IMG/VR virus record: IMGVR_UViG_3300011116_000181
Location: 1 to 36,514 of that record
DNA from: a virus
Length of the DNA stretch: 36,514 nt
Direction: 5' to 3' (one strand)
Under the pieces are notes generated by a model that did not search any database, was not told the origin of the DNA, and saw only the letters and a list, made by a program, of their open reading frames with translations. Positions 1 to 8,196 of the stretch are shown here, piece by piece. The translations under genes were made by a program, and so were the position numbers. Within the stretch, counting starts at the first letter, position 1. Each line of letters opens with the position of its first letter.

Positions 1-238
1 CCATTTCCTCGGCCTTGGTTGCCGCTTCACCCGCTTTCTTGCGCTGACGGGCGCTCATAAACGATTGCAGGGCAGCAACAAGTGGAGCAGCAGCAGGGGT
101 CGGAGCGTCAGAACCAGAGAGCGGGCGATACGCTTGCGCTTCTAGGGCTTCTGCCATTGCCTGACGGCGGCGAGCTTCGGCCATCTGGCGCTCATATTCG
201 CTCGGGGCTGCAAAGGTCGGTACATAGTTAATCGGCAT
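1..238 (-). CDS. Probable internal virion protein, 5' part (cut by window edge)
   Basis: This is the first 79 codons of the gene that is complete at 34982-36127. It starts at the ATG at 238 and runs off the left edge. The sequence begins MPINYVPTFAAPSEYERQM, whereas the right-hand copy reads AEPSAYERQI at the same place. These changes sit in the most diverged patch of the terminal repeat (about 128-222). A GGAG lies 9 bases before the ATG, which favours this start over an upstream in-frame TTG. The function is discussed under the complete copy. Confidence 0.75.
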   Translation of the reverse strand, partial: MPINYVPTFAAPSEYERQMAEARRRQAMAEALEAQAYRPLSGSDAPTPAAAPLVAALQSFMSARQRKKAGEAATKAEEM

Positions 239-494
239 TTTCAAAGTCTCCCCTGTAACTGCCGCCCTGCGGCGTCGTCATACCGGGTGATTTAGGCTTG
301 AGTTGGGTTAGCGGCGTTTTGGGGAAAACGCGACCAAACTGCGGTTGTGCCGGAACCATTGTCATCGGGTTCGGCGTGTACTGCATATCTTGGGGAGGCG
401 TAAAGTTGTCCATGCTGCCGCGCTGCTGAAGGGCGTTAGCCAACTTCTGCTGTCGGCTCATAGGGCCACTAAAGGTCTGGTATCTGCCGTTCAC
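228..494 (-). CDS. Small Pro/Gln-rich hypothetical protein (left copy)
   Basis: This 88-residue protein has no recognised domain. It is rich in Pro, Gln, Thr and Met, looks mostly disordered and has no membrane segment. It starts with GTG directly after the TAA of the upstream 716-residue gene, with a strong GGAGGT at 6 bases spacing. Its end overlaps the start of the next gene by 11 bases. The right-hand copy at 36117-36383 differs by one residue (LKPKSP here, QPKPKSP there). Position among virion genes suggests a minor structural or assembly protein, but that is inference only. Confidence 0.7.
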   Translation of the reverse strand: MNGRYQTFSGPMSRQQKLANALQQRGSMDNFTPPQDMQYTPNPMTMVPAQPQFGRVFPKTPLTQLKPKSPGMTTPQGGSYRGDFENAD

Positions 495-2645
495 TTATCG
501 ACCTCCAAAGAAGCCGCCACCGGCTGCTGCTCCGGCTGCACCCGCAAGACCGCTTAACAAGCCCATTTTGGCGTTATAAGCGGCGGTTTGGTTAGCGTAG
601 TTACGCTGTGCGAAGTCGCCTGCCGCTTGCGTTCCGGCAAATATCGGGGCTGCCGCGACGTTTGCGCCTTGGTAGCCTTGGAACTGCGGCATATTGACTT
701 GTACGCCTGACATGAGCGCTGCAATCTCGTTGATCGGCTGATTGCGTAGCGCCAACTGCTGCTGCAACGACTGTTGCAAAGCGGTGTTGCCAAACTGTGC
801 GTTCTGCAAGGCTTGGTTGTACTGCTGCAACTGTGCGGCATTGGCAAGCTGCTGTTGCTGGGCGGCAATGGCTTGGTTCTGGGCAAGTGCCGCATTGCGG
901 GCTGCCTGCACATCCATCTGCTGACCAAACGCCTGACCCTGACCGGCCAGCAACGCTTGATAGGCTCGCAGCGCAGCGTCTTGATTCTGCGCGATGGCCT
1001 GATTCTGCATCTGCTGGGCGGCTTGGCCCTGTTGGAAGTTCTGCGCCACGGCAGCGTTGCGAGCGGCCTGTGATTGCATCCCTGCGCCAAACAAAGCTTG
1101 TTGGGCGGCGTTGCCAAACTCGCCTGCGGCTACGCGCTGTGCAAAATCCTGCTGCTGGGCGACGTTTTGCGCCTGCTGCTGTGCCAACGCCGTACCCACG
1201 TTCTGCTGCAACGCACGGTTGTAAACGTCGGTGGCTTGCGTACCCATGCCAAACTGCCCGAGGGCGGCCTGATTGGCAAATTGGGCGGCAGCCTGCTGCT
1301 CGCCAAAGCCCTGCGCTCGAGCAGCCATATCCAACTGCAAGCCTTGGAGGGCGGCCTGCTGGATGGCGTCGTTTTCCTGCTGCTGTTGTTCGGTGATCGC
1401 CTCGTTGTAGGCTTCCGATCCACGCGGGATGCCCTGATTAGCAAGCTGCGTTTCCAAAGCTTGACGGCGGCGCTGCAACTGCGGCTCAATACGCGACAGG
1501 ATCGCCTGCTGACCCGTCGTACCCGCCTGCACCGGCATGGCGGCAAGACCTGAAGTATCAATACCGCGCTGCAACTGCTCCATCGGCACTCGGCCTTGGG
1601 CAAATCCGAGGCGCGAGAGGTTCGGCGCGTACTGAACGTCAGCCACGCCCGAGGTATCAATACCCGTCTGCTGTCGAAGCGGGCCTGCGTCACCGCGAGC
1701 CAAGCCAAACAACCCACCGGCAGGGCCACCACCCGCAGCGCCAAACCCAAAGAGGTCAGGCGCACCACCAAACTCGTAGGCGCTAACGTCAGCACCGGCT
1801 CGGCCCATGCCCGCCAAGTCAGGCGCACCCTGCACGTTGCCGTAGCCACCAAGCTCGGTTTGCAGGTTACGCAGGTTGGGCTGGAAAGGCTGCCCTATAA
1901 CGCGCTGCGCGGTTCCTAGGGCGGTTTCGCCAAGACCCGAAAGGCCAAGGTCAACCCGCTGCTGCGCCTCTAGAATCTTCTGCTGTTCTGGCGACAAAAA
2001 CTGCTCAATAAACGGCGTATCAAGGTCGGTCATCGTGGTGAACTGTTCGCGGGTCGGTGCAACCAACTCGCCTTTCTCGTTCACATACGGGGAATAGCCC
2101 TGTACCGCAAACTGACTGTAATCGGGGGCTGTTTCTGGCGTTCTCGGCTGCATACCGAGCAAGCCGCCAGCGCCAACGCGGTTGCCGGTAGTCGGGTCGT
2201 ACTGGAAGTTGTCCGATACGCCTAATTGGGCAAACTGATCCTCTGGCAGCGCACCGCCGTATTGCGGTTCAAACCCCTCAATACCACGCAACCCCGGTGG
2301 GCCACCTACAGCGCCGCCAACGGTCTGCTGGGCGGGGGGCGTGGTCGGCAACGGGCCGGTGGTCGGAAACTGGCCGGGGCTGACGCTAGGCGTCTGTGCG
2401 CGGCGTTCTTGGGCGGCTTTTTGCGCGGCAACGGCTTGGTTATAAGCCTCCATTGCCTTGTTGTACGCAGCCTCATTTACGGTTGGCTTGCCAAAGCTGA
2501 CGCGCTGGCCGCCGTACGGTGTGGAAATGTTCGGGTTAGAAATACGGGCGGTAAGACGCGCCGCATCCAGATTGGCCTGCCCCTGCGCTTGTGCCGCAGC
2601 GGCGTAATCAGGAGCCGGAGGAGGTTTCGGTGAACTTTTGCCCAT
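495..2645 (-). CDS. Large Ala/Gln-rich virion protein, probably internal or tail-tip
   Basis: This 716-residue protein starts MGKSSPKPPPAPDYAAAA. Residues from about 390 to 650 are an Ala/Gln/Asn-rich helical tract with loosely repeated units (AARNAA, AQNQA, AAQQQ), likely coiled coil. The C-terminus is hydrophobic and Gly/Ala-rich (GLLSGLAGAAGAAAGGGFFGGR). An N-terminal Pro-rich start followed by NPNISTPYGG is familiar from uncharacterised virion proteins of short-tailed phages. A role as ejected core or tail-tip protein is inferred from length, composition and position after the tail genes. It starts with ATG and overlaps the upstream GNAT gene by 38 bases. Its C-terminal part is repeated at the right window edge with 5 fewer residues. 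Confidence 0.75.
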   Translation of the reverse strand: MGKSSPKPPPAPDYAAAAQAQGQANLDAARLTARISNPNISTPYGGQRVSFGKPTVNEAAYNKAMEAYNQAVAAQKAAQERRAQTPSVSPGQFPTTGPLPTTPPAQQTVGGAVGGPPGLRGIEGFEPQYGGALPEDQFAQLGVSDNFQYDPTTGNRVGAGGLLGMQPRTPETAPDYSQFAVQGYSPYVNEKGELVAPTREQFTTMTDLDTPFIEQFLSPEQQKILEAQQRVDLGLSGLGETALGTAQRVIGQPFQPNLRNLQTELGGYGNVQGAPDLAGMGRAGADVSAYEFGGAPDLFGFGAAGGGPAGGLFGLARGDAGPLRQQTGIDTSGVADVQYAPNLSRLGFAQGRVPMEQLQRGIDTSGLAAMPVQAGTTGQQAILSRIEPQLQRRRQALETQLANQGIPRGSEAYNEAITEQQQQENDAIQQAALQGLQLDMAARAQGFGEQQAAAQFANQAALGQFGMGTQATDVYNRALQQNVGTALAQQQAQNVAQQQDFAQRVAAGEFGNAAQQALFGAGMQSQAARNAAVAQNFQQGQAAQQMQNQAIAQNQDAALRAYQALLAGQGQAFGQQMDVQAARNAALAQNQAIAAQQQQLANAAQLQQYNQALQNAQFGNTALQQSLQQQLALRNQPINEIAALMSGVQVNMPQFQGYQGANVAAAPIFAGTQAAGDFAQRNYANQTAAYNAKMGLLSGLAGAAGAAAGGGFFGGR

Positions 2646-3051
2646 AACGCCTACCTAAAAAGCGGCACGACTCTCGTGCCATAGTTAAAAACACGATGTC
2701 CCCGTTGGTGTCGGCGTTATGGATACGCGCTTCCTCGGTGAACCCCATTTTACCCACTAATCGCAATGCTTTGCTATTCCCGCTTGACACGGGAGCGATA
2801 ATTTTGTCAACCCCACACACGTTAAACGGGTAATCAAACACGGCTGCCAAATACGCAGGGGTCATGCGGCCTTCGATGGCAATGTGGCAAAACACGGAAC
2901 GCCCGTTCCAGTTCTCGTACACCACACCTGCCACAATCTCCCCGTCCTTACGCAGCCCAAGGGCATTGGAGCGAGCTTCGTGGTAGCCGCCCCCGGTATG
3001 AGAGCAGACCCACTCGCCCACCTCTGTGCTGCTTTCTATATGCCAGCCCAT
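2608..3051 (-). CDS. GNAT-family N-acetyltransferase-like protein
   Basis: The start is placed at the ATG at 3051 (MGWHIESSTEVGEW), overlapping the upstream tail gene by 16 bases and giving 147 residues. A longer frame reaches 3219, but its first 56 residues lie inside the tail gene and look like a shadow. The segment APVSSGNSKALRLVGKMGF resembles the GNAT acetyl-CoA-binding helix and following strand, where Asn precedes an amphipathic helix ending in GF. Such proteins transfer an acetyl group from acetyl-CoA to an amine. The substrate is unknown. Similar GNAT genes occur among phage tail genes, where they may modify virion or host proteins. Family assignment is fairly firm, role is not. Confidence 0.75.
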   Translation of the reverse strand: MGWHIESSTEVGEWVCSHTGGGYHEARSNALGLRKDGEIVAGVVYENWNGRSVFCHIAIEGRMTPAYLAAVFDYPFNVCGVDKIIAPVSSGNSKALRLVGKMGFTEEARIHNADTNGDIVFLTMARESCRFLGRRYGQKFTETSSGS

Positions 3052-4601
3052 CCGATTTGATACACGATGTCGGTGGATGCCCATTGCAGCGACAAATTGC
3101 GGCTGCTGCTGTTTAACTGGATGCCAGCGCAGTACCCAATGCCGGTAACGCCCTGCCAGTTGTTGCTGATTACCGCGTCCTGACCCCACAGCCCTACATC
3201 CCATGTGGAGGTATCCCAAGTGGCATAGGTTGACGGTGAATACGCCAACGCTGCCGTGCTAGGGGCAAGGTCAAAGTCCACGTTGATGTCGATATTGATG
3301 GCGGGTTGGCCGTTGCTAAACAAGCTAGGCCGTGCGCGGGTAAAATACTTTTTCACGCCACGCGAATCAAAGTAGTTAAACGCCTGCAACGCTCGCGCTT
3401 CGATGTTGCCGGTGTCGTCTTTGTACCCAGCCGTGCCGCTAACCGTCCACGCTTTTGCAACGTATTGGTTGCCGCCGAAGTACAACTCCTCGTTGAGCAG
3501 GTTAAAGCAATTGGCGTACCAGTTCGTGAACCGGCACCACGCTTTAGTGATGTTGTTCATCACAAACTGCTCTTGGCCGCCCGTGGCTACCGGCACGTTT
3601 ACCACCAACGCATTGTTGTTGGCGTTGTAAACCATGCCCCAACCAAAGTTGTTTCTGTAATTCTGGGCTGCGGTCGCAAATGCGCCTTGGATTTTGTCCG
3701 ACAGCGCCACGTTAGGATCAAGTCGGGACGATTGCAGCGCAGAGGCAAGCGGGAATAACCCGTCTAACGTCAACAGCAACAAATCGCCGCCGTACTTCAT
3801 CATGCAACGCTTGGAAATGGGTGAACCCACCATCCAAACACCGATCAACGCCCATGTGGAGGCGCTAGAGGGATCGGTGCCGCGATAGACGATGATTTCG
3901 CCCTTGTCCGTAACAAATACGAGGTTGTCGTCTACACCATAGCCTGCGTCGATTGTCCATGTACCGAGGGCTACCAGAGTGCCACCCAGCTTCGCAACGG
4001 CAGACAGGTCGAGTTCCTGCGCCGCACCGCCTACCGATAGCGTTGGCAAATACCATGCTTTTAGGGTGTCTTTCTGGATAAACCACAAACGGTTTTTAAA
4101 CAGCGTAATGTTAGACAGCGTTGTAGTCGTCACGCCCGTAATGGCAGGCGTAGATGCCCCGTCAATCGCTGTCCACGTTGTGCCGTTGTACAACTGCGGC
4201 TTGTTTGTGCCGTTTACGCACATCATGTAGTTGCCGCCGGGAGTCGTAACGTTCACATACTCCCAACGCGCATTGCTCAAACCGCTTACAACCGCAGCGC
4301 CAACCGCACCGGCTGACGTTACGTCGTAGAACGCCGTACCCGAGGCCGCAAACAGCTTGTTGCTTGCAGCACCGGCATAGCTGAACAGGCTCTCTACCTG
4401 CCCCGGTAAGCCCGTCGCGTGTTTGCTATACCCGCCTCGTAGATTGACGTTAGAGACGCCGGGGAAAAGGTTATCCAGCGAGACGGCATCGGTGGGTGCC
4501 ATGTTGGCGAGCGAATCGCGGGCGTTCCAGCCGCCGATAGGGGCGGGCAGGGATGCCACGTTGGCGTTGGCTCGCTGGACGAGACGACGCACCCGAGCCA
4601 T
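3036..4601 (-). CDS. Tail tubular or stabilisation protein (podovirus gp12/gp10-like)
   Basis: This 521-residue protein is rich in Gly, Thr, Asn and Trp, with a predicted all-beta character. Near the start it carries PIGGWNARDSLANMAPTDAV and then DNLFP, an opening typical of beta-rich tail stabilisation proteins in short-tailed phages. It has no signal peptide or membrane segment. It directly follows the tail adaptor gene (start codon at 4601, previous stop at 4602), an order matching the tail tubular A/B pair of T7-like phages. I infer that it forms the distal part of the short tail. Assignment rests on general features, length and order rather than a catalytic motif. Confidence 0.7.
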   Translation of the reverse strand: MARVRRLVQRANANVASLPAPIGGWNARDSLANMAPTDAVSLDNLFPGVSNVNLRGGYSKHATGLPGQVESLFSYAGAASNKLFAASGTAFYDVTSAGAVGAAVVSGLSNARWEYVNVTTPGGNYMMCVNGTNKPQLYNGTTWTAIDGASTPAITGVTTTTLSNITLFKNRLWFIQKDTLKAWYLPTLSVGGAAQELDLSAVAKLGGTLVALGTWTIDAGYGVDDNLVFVTDKGEIIVYRGTDPSSASTWALIGVWMVGSPISKRCMMKYGGDLLLLTLDGLFPLASALQSSRLDPNVALSDKIQGAFATAAQNYRNNFGWGMVYNANNNALVVNVPVATGGQEQFVMNNITKAWCRFTNWYANCFNLLNEELYFGGNQYVAKAWTVSGTAGYKDDTGNIEARALQAFNYFDSRGVKKYFTRARPSLFSNGQPAINIDINVDFDLAPSTAALAYSPSTYATWDTSTWDVGLWGQDAVISNNWQGVTGIGYCAGIQLNSSSRNLSLQWASTDIVYQIGWAGI

Positions 4602-5519
4602 TTATTGGCTCTCCGTGCCATAGCCGCTGTCGGGGATGTTGTCGTAGCCGATCAGCACCGTACCCGGACGCGGGGCAAACGACAGGTTGGCTGCTGCCAC
4701 ATCCTGTGCAATGGCCGTCTCCAATTCCATCAAATAGTCGCGGTACAGAGCCGTCGTATCAAAACCCTTGGCCTCAAAATACTTGAGCTTGGTAGACAGC
4801 ACCATTACGCGATCTGGGTAAATGCACGTATCGCTGTCGGCGGTAAAGCTCGTCTTTGGGCTGCCATCAGCGGCCTGCGCCCAACCGTTGCTGCGGTACT
4901 CAAACCCGAGCAACTCGCCTGCGTTCATGCCTGGCCAAATCTGGAAGTAAGCGCCGAGCAAACGCCAGCGAATACGCGGGCCGGTGGAGATATAGCCCGA
5001 GAGCAGCCATTCCCATTGCTGCGGTGACTCGGGGCCAAGCATTTCCCAACGCTTGCTCTTGTCCCAATGGGTGCGGTTGACTGTGCTGTAGTAGTCCGAG
5101 GGAAGGTTGTATTTAACCTTCTGGAATATCAGTTCACCGTTGACTTGCCCCTCGGTTGGTTCGTAGTTGAGCGTGACCTGCGTGGCGCTATCAACGCTTG
5201 TGACGTAGGTAGCGTTAGGGATGCCCACGCCCTGCACTTGGTAGGCCGTGGACAACCCTGCCGTTGAGGGGATGCCGGTGATCGTATACGCGCTATCCGT
5301 CCACGTTCCCGTGGTGGAGATAGCCTCGGTATAGAACGTATGCTGCTTGGTCAGTTCACGCCAATCCGCACGACGCATCAACTCGTAACCAGAGGCGTTC
5401 ATCAACGCCAAAATCTGGATTACGTCTTGGTTGCTATTGCCAGCGACCGTTGCCGGTGTCGCAATACCCAACTCGTTAGTAACCTGCTGGACGAGTTGAA
5501 GCATCGTGGTTGTGGACAT
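4602..5519 (-). CDS. Head-tail adaptor / tail tubular A-like protein
   Basis: This 305-residue protein has a helical N-terminus (MLQLVQQVTNELGI, then QILALMNASGYELMRRADW) followed by a beta-rich central part. The ending has a Tyr/Asp-rich helix (YRDYLMELETAIAQD). The pattern of a helical start with NASGYELMRR and a middle motif LPSDYYSTVNRTHWD is typical of adaptor proteins that sit below the portal in short-tailed phages. It lies immediately upstream of the tubular gene, without a gap. It is expected to join the portal to the tail tube. Confidence 0.7.
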   Translation of the reverse strand: MSTTTMLQLVQQVTNELGIATPATVAGNSNQDVIQILALMNASGYELMRRADWRELTKQHTFYTEAISTTGTWTDSAYTITGIPSTAGLSTAYQVQGVGIPNATYVTSVDSATQVTLNYEPTEGQVNGELIFQKVKYNLPSDYYSTVNRTHWDKSKRWEMLGPESPQQWEWLLSGYISTGPRIRWRLLGAYFQIWPGMNAGELLGFEYRSNGWAQAADGSPKTSFTADSDTCIYPDRVMVLSTKLKYFEAKGFDTTALYRDYLMELETAIAQDVAAANLSFAPRPGTVLIGYDNIPDSGYGTESQ

Positions 5520-5522
5520 GAT

Positions 5523-6080
5523 TTATCCCTCTGCGATGGATTCTTTCGGCGGTCGGCCTCGACGCTTCTGATCGCCCTGCGCTGCCAGCAGCGTAGCCAT
5601 CTGCGCCTGCAATTCGGCCAACTGTTTCTTGGTATCTTGCAGCTCTGCGCTGGCGTCTGAACGGTTCTTGCGGTTGAGGTACTGGCGGGCGCGTTCACGC
5701 AAACCCACACCGCCCATGCCAACGCGCTGCAACTGCGAATCAGAAGCCAAAGCCAACTGCTCCACGGTCAAAAACTTGAGGATGGCGAGTTCTGCAATCT
5801 GATCCCGATTGATTTCCTCGGGATAATCGCGGTGCCATTGTGATAGCGGGGTGCCGATCTCGCTTGCGGCTCCCTCGTTCTGCTGCATCTGAAAATACAG
5901 CCATTGGCGGGGGAAACGCTCTTTGTGGTCGTCACGCACCGGCTGGTCGATGATGTTGGTTTTGTCACCGGGGGCCATGATACGGACGTAGGGCTTGCCT
6001 TCGTTTACACCAGAGTCCTTAACGTAAAACTCTACGTGCAACTGGGCGTCGGCGTTGTTGATGTCGCTATCTAGGGGCAT
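5523..6080 (-). CDS. Hypothetical virion-associated protein with C-terminal coiled coil
   Basis: This 185-residue protein has a compact N-terminal part (residues 10-90) containing VEFYVKDSGVNEGKPYVRI and a probable coiled coil near the end (AELQDTKKQLAELQAQM). It finishes with a basic KRRGRPPKE, which resembles an AT-hook core. The start is an ATG preceded by AGGAG inside a 17-base leader repeat that also occurs before the scaffold gene. It lies between decoration-type genes and the tail adaptor. It is probably made in quantity as an assembly or minor head protein. Function is unknown. Confidence 0.65.
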   Translation of the reverse strand: MPLDSDINNADAQLHVEFYVKDSGVNEGKPYVRIMAPGDKTNIIDQPVRDDHKERFPRQWLYFQMQQNEGAASEIGTPLSQWHRDYPEEINRDQIAELAILKFLTVEQLALASDSQLQRVGMGGVGLRERARQYLNRKNRSDASAELQDTKKQLAELQAQMATLLAAQGDQKRRGRPPKESIAEG

Positions 6081-6087
6081 TTTCCTT

Positions 6088-6104
6088 TCTCCTGTGGGGA
6101 TTGG
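6088..6104 (-). repeat. 17-base leader repeat with Shine-Dalgarno core, copy 1
   Basis: The minus strand reads CCAATCCCCACAGGAGA. The same 17 bases occur at 10227-10243 before the scaffold gene. The ACAGGAGA portion is the ribosome-binding site of the gene starting at 6080, and the CCAATCCCC part is an extra shared leader. Confidence 0.6.
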
Positions 6105-6106
6105 GG

Positions 6107-6934
6107 TTAAAGGTTATTGACTTGGGTTAAAGTACAAATAACCGAGGGAATCGCAGGCCATACGCTTGTCGCGCTGGCTGCTTGCAAAACTATGCTTGTA
6201 TCATCAACTGCCCACATAAGCTCAACGTAATTTGTTGGCTCAAGTTGGATAATAAAATTCCACGCAGCAACCACTTCTGCAGCGGTGCCTTGAATAACAA
6301 TTTTACTCGCGGTATTAGGCACATTTGTGCCGTTTTTTCGCAACCAAATGTGAATAGTTCCAGCCGCGCCAGAAGCCTTGTCTAACTGCGCCGAAAACTG
6401 GACGTTGTAAACGCCTTGGTTTGCCACAACGAGGCGGGAGGTGGGCGATCCAACGCTAACCCCATTTGCCGCGTCCGTGGTATTGAACGTCATCGCATAA
6501 GCGGTGTTAGTGGCCGCTGCCGTTTGCGTCGTAGTGTCCGAAAACGCACCGTAGTGCAGGATTGGAACCGAACGGCCAAACCCCTGCAATTCCTCCCACA
6601 ACGTGTTGCTAACGGCAAAAAACAAAGCAGAACAGTCGGGATTGATTGTTCCATAGCCTGCGTTGTTAATGGTGCTGTTGGCATCGTAGGCGTACACCGT
6701 AAGCGGGTTTGCGCCGCTGTTTTTAACGATGATGGTTTCGCCCATTTCGGTCTGCGGCAGCTTAACTCCCGTACCCGATCCCGCCGTCGTGACGTTGTTG
6801 TAAACGTACGTCAGTTGCGTAGCGTTACCGGCTGACGTTCCCGCCGCCGTTAAAGACGCCGTACCATCGCCGCAAATGGAAACGGTGGAAAGCTGGCTAA
6901 TACCGCTACCAAGTACGCGGGAGGGAATCGCCAT
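6107..6934 (-). CDS. Beta-rich virion surface protein (C1q/TNF-like jelly roll suspected)
   Basis: This 275-residue protein is dominated by Thr, Ala, Val and Asn. Residues about 120-270 carry the layout of a C1q-like jelly roll as used in phage fibres and head decorations: YGAFSDTTTQTAAATNTAY, NQGVYNVQFSAQLDK, IHIWLRKNGTNVPNTAS and TNYVELMWAVDDTSIVL. Its ATG overlaps the TAA of the upstream DUF115-like gene (TAATG), implying coupled translation. It may be a head fibre or decoration protein that contacts host surfaces. The fold call is from pattern only. Confidence 0.65.
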   Translation of the reverse strand: MAIPSRVLGSGISQLSTVSICGDGTASLTAAGTSAGNATQLTYVYNNVTTAGSGTGVKLPQTEMGETIIVKNSGANPLTVYAYDANSTINNAGYGTINPDCSALFFAVSNTLWEELQGFGRSVPILHYGAFSDTTTQTAAATNTAYAMTFNTTDAANGVSVGSPTSRLVVANQGVYNVQFSAQLDKASGAAGTIHIWLRKNGTNVPNTASKIVIQGTAAEVVAAWNFIIQLEPTNYVELMWAVDDTSIVLQAASATSVWPAIPSVICTLTQVNNL

Positions 6935-7704
6935 TAGGCTGCCCTCGCTTCACGTACTCGCATGATTTCGGCAATCAGTCCCGGCCCTTTGACATCAACC
7001 TTGATGTCGGCCATGACCTCAAACAGCTTTTGGAATTCGTTAGCCTGCTGCGCCATAGCAGCGTTGCAGTTGAATTTGCGGCCACCGGGGCCGCCTACAT
7101 ACACATCAACTGACGGGCCTGTTGTTTCACCCGTGAAACGCTTAACGCCGTCAGCCCGATTGCATGAGTCGTAGCCGTACAGCGTAAAAGTGCGAAACCC
7201 AAGCAAGTAGCCAATGTTGATGGCTCGCAATCCAGAGGTAGTGCCACCGCCTACGGCTAGTTTGCCGGGGCCAATCGCTTCCATTTCCTCGCCCGGTGAC
7301 CATGAGTGCCACAGCAACACTTTGCGCCCCTTAAGGTGGTCAAACGTCGAGGGCGGGCAGCGTGAGGCGGGCATATACACGGTGTGATCGTTTAACCGCT
7401 GTATACCGCTGGTGCGGTCGCGTGGGTCAAGGTTAACCCACAGGTCGGGTTCTACCCCGTTTTCAACCAGAAAATCGTGTGCGGCCTTAATAGCCACAAT
7501 GGGGCGACCGGCTCGGCGGTGCGCCTTAATTTCGTCAATGTAGTCCGGCATAGACCACCCGCTCGCCACCAAGACGATGTTGCCATCGTGCTTGATGGGA
7601 GCGAGGGTCAGTTCTGGCAAACCACGGTCTGACGCAGAGCGGATATTGGAGCAAAGCTCCTCCTTCTCGCCTGCGGCTACAACCGTAATTTCCAGAGGTT
7701 GCAC
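6934..7704 (-). CDS. DUF115 / MptE-like protein
   Basis: This 256-residue protein shows the DUF115 (6-hydroxymethylpterin diphosphokinase MptE-like) pattern. It has VLVASGWSMPDYIDEI near residue 50, then IVAIKAAHDFLVENGVEPD and LWVNLDPRD, and later GGGTTSGLRAINIGYLLGF with FTLYGYDSC. Relatives include MptE-like kinases and the Maf flagellin glycosylation factors, so a nucleotide- or nucleotide-sugar-related reaction is likely. The substrate cannot be told. It uses a GTG start 3 bases after the decoration-like gene and is coupled to the next gene. An enzyme of this type inside the head module is unusual. Confidence 0.7.
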   Translation of the reverse strand: MQPLEITVVAAGEKEELCSNIRSASDRGLPELTLAPIKHDGNIVLVASGWSMPDYIDEIKAHRRAGRPIVAIKAAHDFLVENGVEPDLWVNLDPRDRTSGIQRLNDHTVYMPASRCPPSTFDHLKGRKVLLWHSWSPGEEMEAIGPGKLAVGGGTTSGLRAINIGYLLGFRTFTLYGYDSCNRADGVKRFTGETTGPSVDVYVGGPGGRKFNCNAAMAQQANEFQKLFEVMADIKVDVKGPGLIAEIMRVREARAA

Positions 7705-7706
7705 GG

Positions 7707-8183
7707 TTAGGTGCCAGCCACACCCGTCAGGATGTGCGGGTAACCTGCAATGCAGGCCACGTTGGAGGCGGTGACCGTTGAGGTCTTTGCCACCAAGCCT
7801 GCAACGAGGCCACCAGACACAACGGCGTCATCAAGGACGCCAGCCGTTCCGGTGGTGTACAGCGGCACATTCGGCTGACAGTTTGCCGCCACCAACACGC
7901 GAGGCTTACCGCCCAACTGCACCCACCCGTAATAGAGCGGGGCAATGGACACCTGCGCGAACCCGACCGCTTTGGAGCCAGCCGAGTTGGTGGTGGTCAA
8001 CGGAACAACGGTGTCGTCCAACTGCACGGCAACAGCCGCGTAAGTGGGGACTGCCGACGCCGCCTGCACGTAAACAGCCTGACCGCCATCGTCAAGATTG
8101 ACGGTGGTGCCAAGGTTGAATGACGGCGACGAGTCCGTGTAGTCAAGGGAAACGCCAATGAGATTGCTAGTAGAAATTGCCAT
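7707..8183 (-). CDS. Capsid decoration / cement-like protein
   Basis: This 158-residue, all-beta, Val/Thr/Ala/Gly-rich protein directly follows the capsid gene. It has the character of small head decoration proteins: SFNLGTTVNLDDGGQAVYV, then a conserved-looking VGFAQVSIAPLYYGWVQLGG and VLVAANCQPNVPLY. A strong AAGGAG lies before the ATG at 8183. Decoration proteins bind the outside of the expanded capsid and stabilise it. The call depends on position and composition and is probable, not certain. Confidence 0.65.
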   Translation of the reverse strand: MAISTSNLIGVSLDYTDSSPSFNLGTTVNLDDGGQAVYVQAASAVPTYAAVAVQLDDTVVPLTTTNSAGSKAVGFAQVSIAPLYYGWVQLGGKPRVLVAANCQPNVPLYTTGTAGVLDDAVVSGGLVAGLVAKTSTVTASNVACIAGYPHILTGVAGT

Positions 8184-8196
8184 TGTCGTTTACTCC

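Larger units (their letters stand above)
1..640. repeat. Left copy of imperfect terminal repeat
   Basis: These 640 bases match 35890-36514. Positions 1-127 are identical. Most substitutions lie at 128-222. After about position 515 the left copy carries 15 extra bases, coding Ala/Gly residues. By eye there are about 28 substitutions in the first 494 bases, mostly synonymous. The reading frames at both window edges continue into each other, which fits a circular or permuted genome opened inside this segment. A true tandem duplication cannot be excluded from the window alone. Confidence 0.9.

Noticed and set aside
3049-3219. Extended N-terminus for the GNAT gene
   Set aside because: The extra 56 residues overlap the tail gene in another frame and do not look like a GNAT start; the ATG at 3051 fits the operon style.
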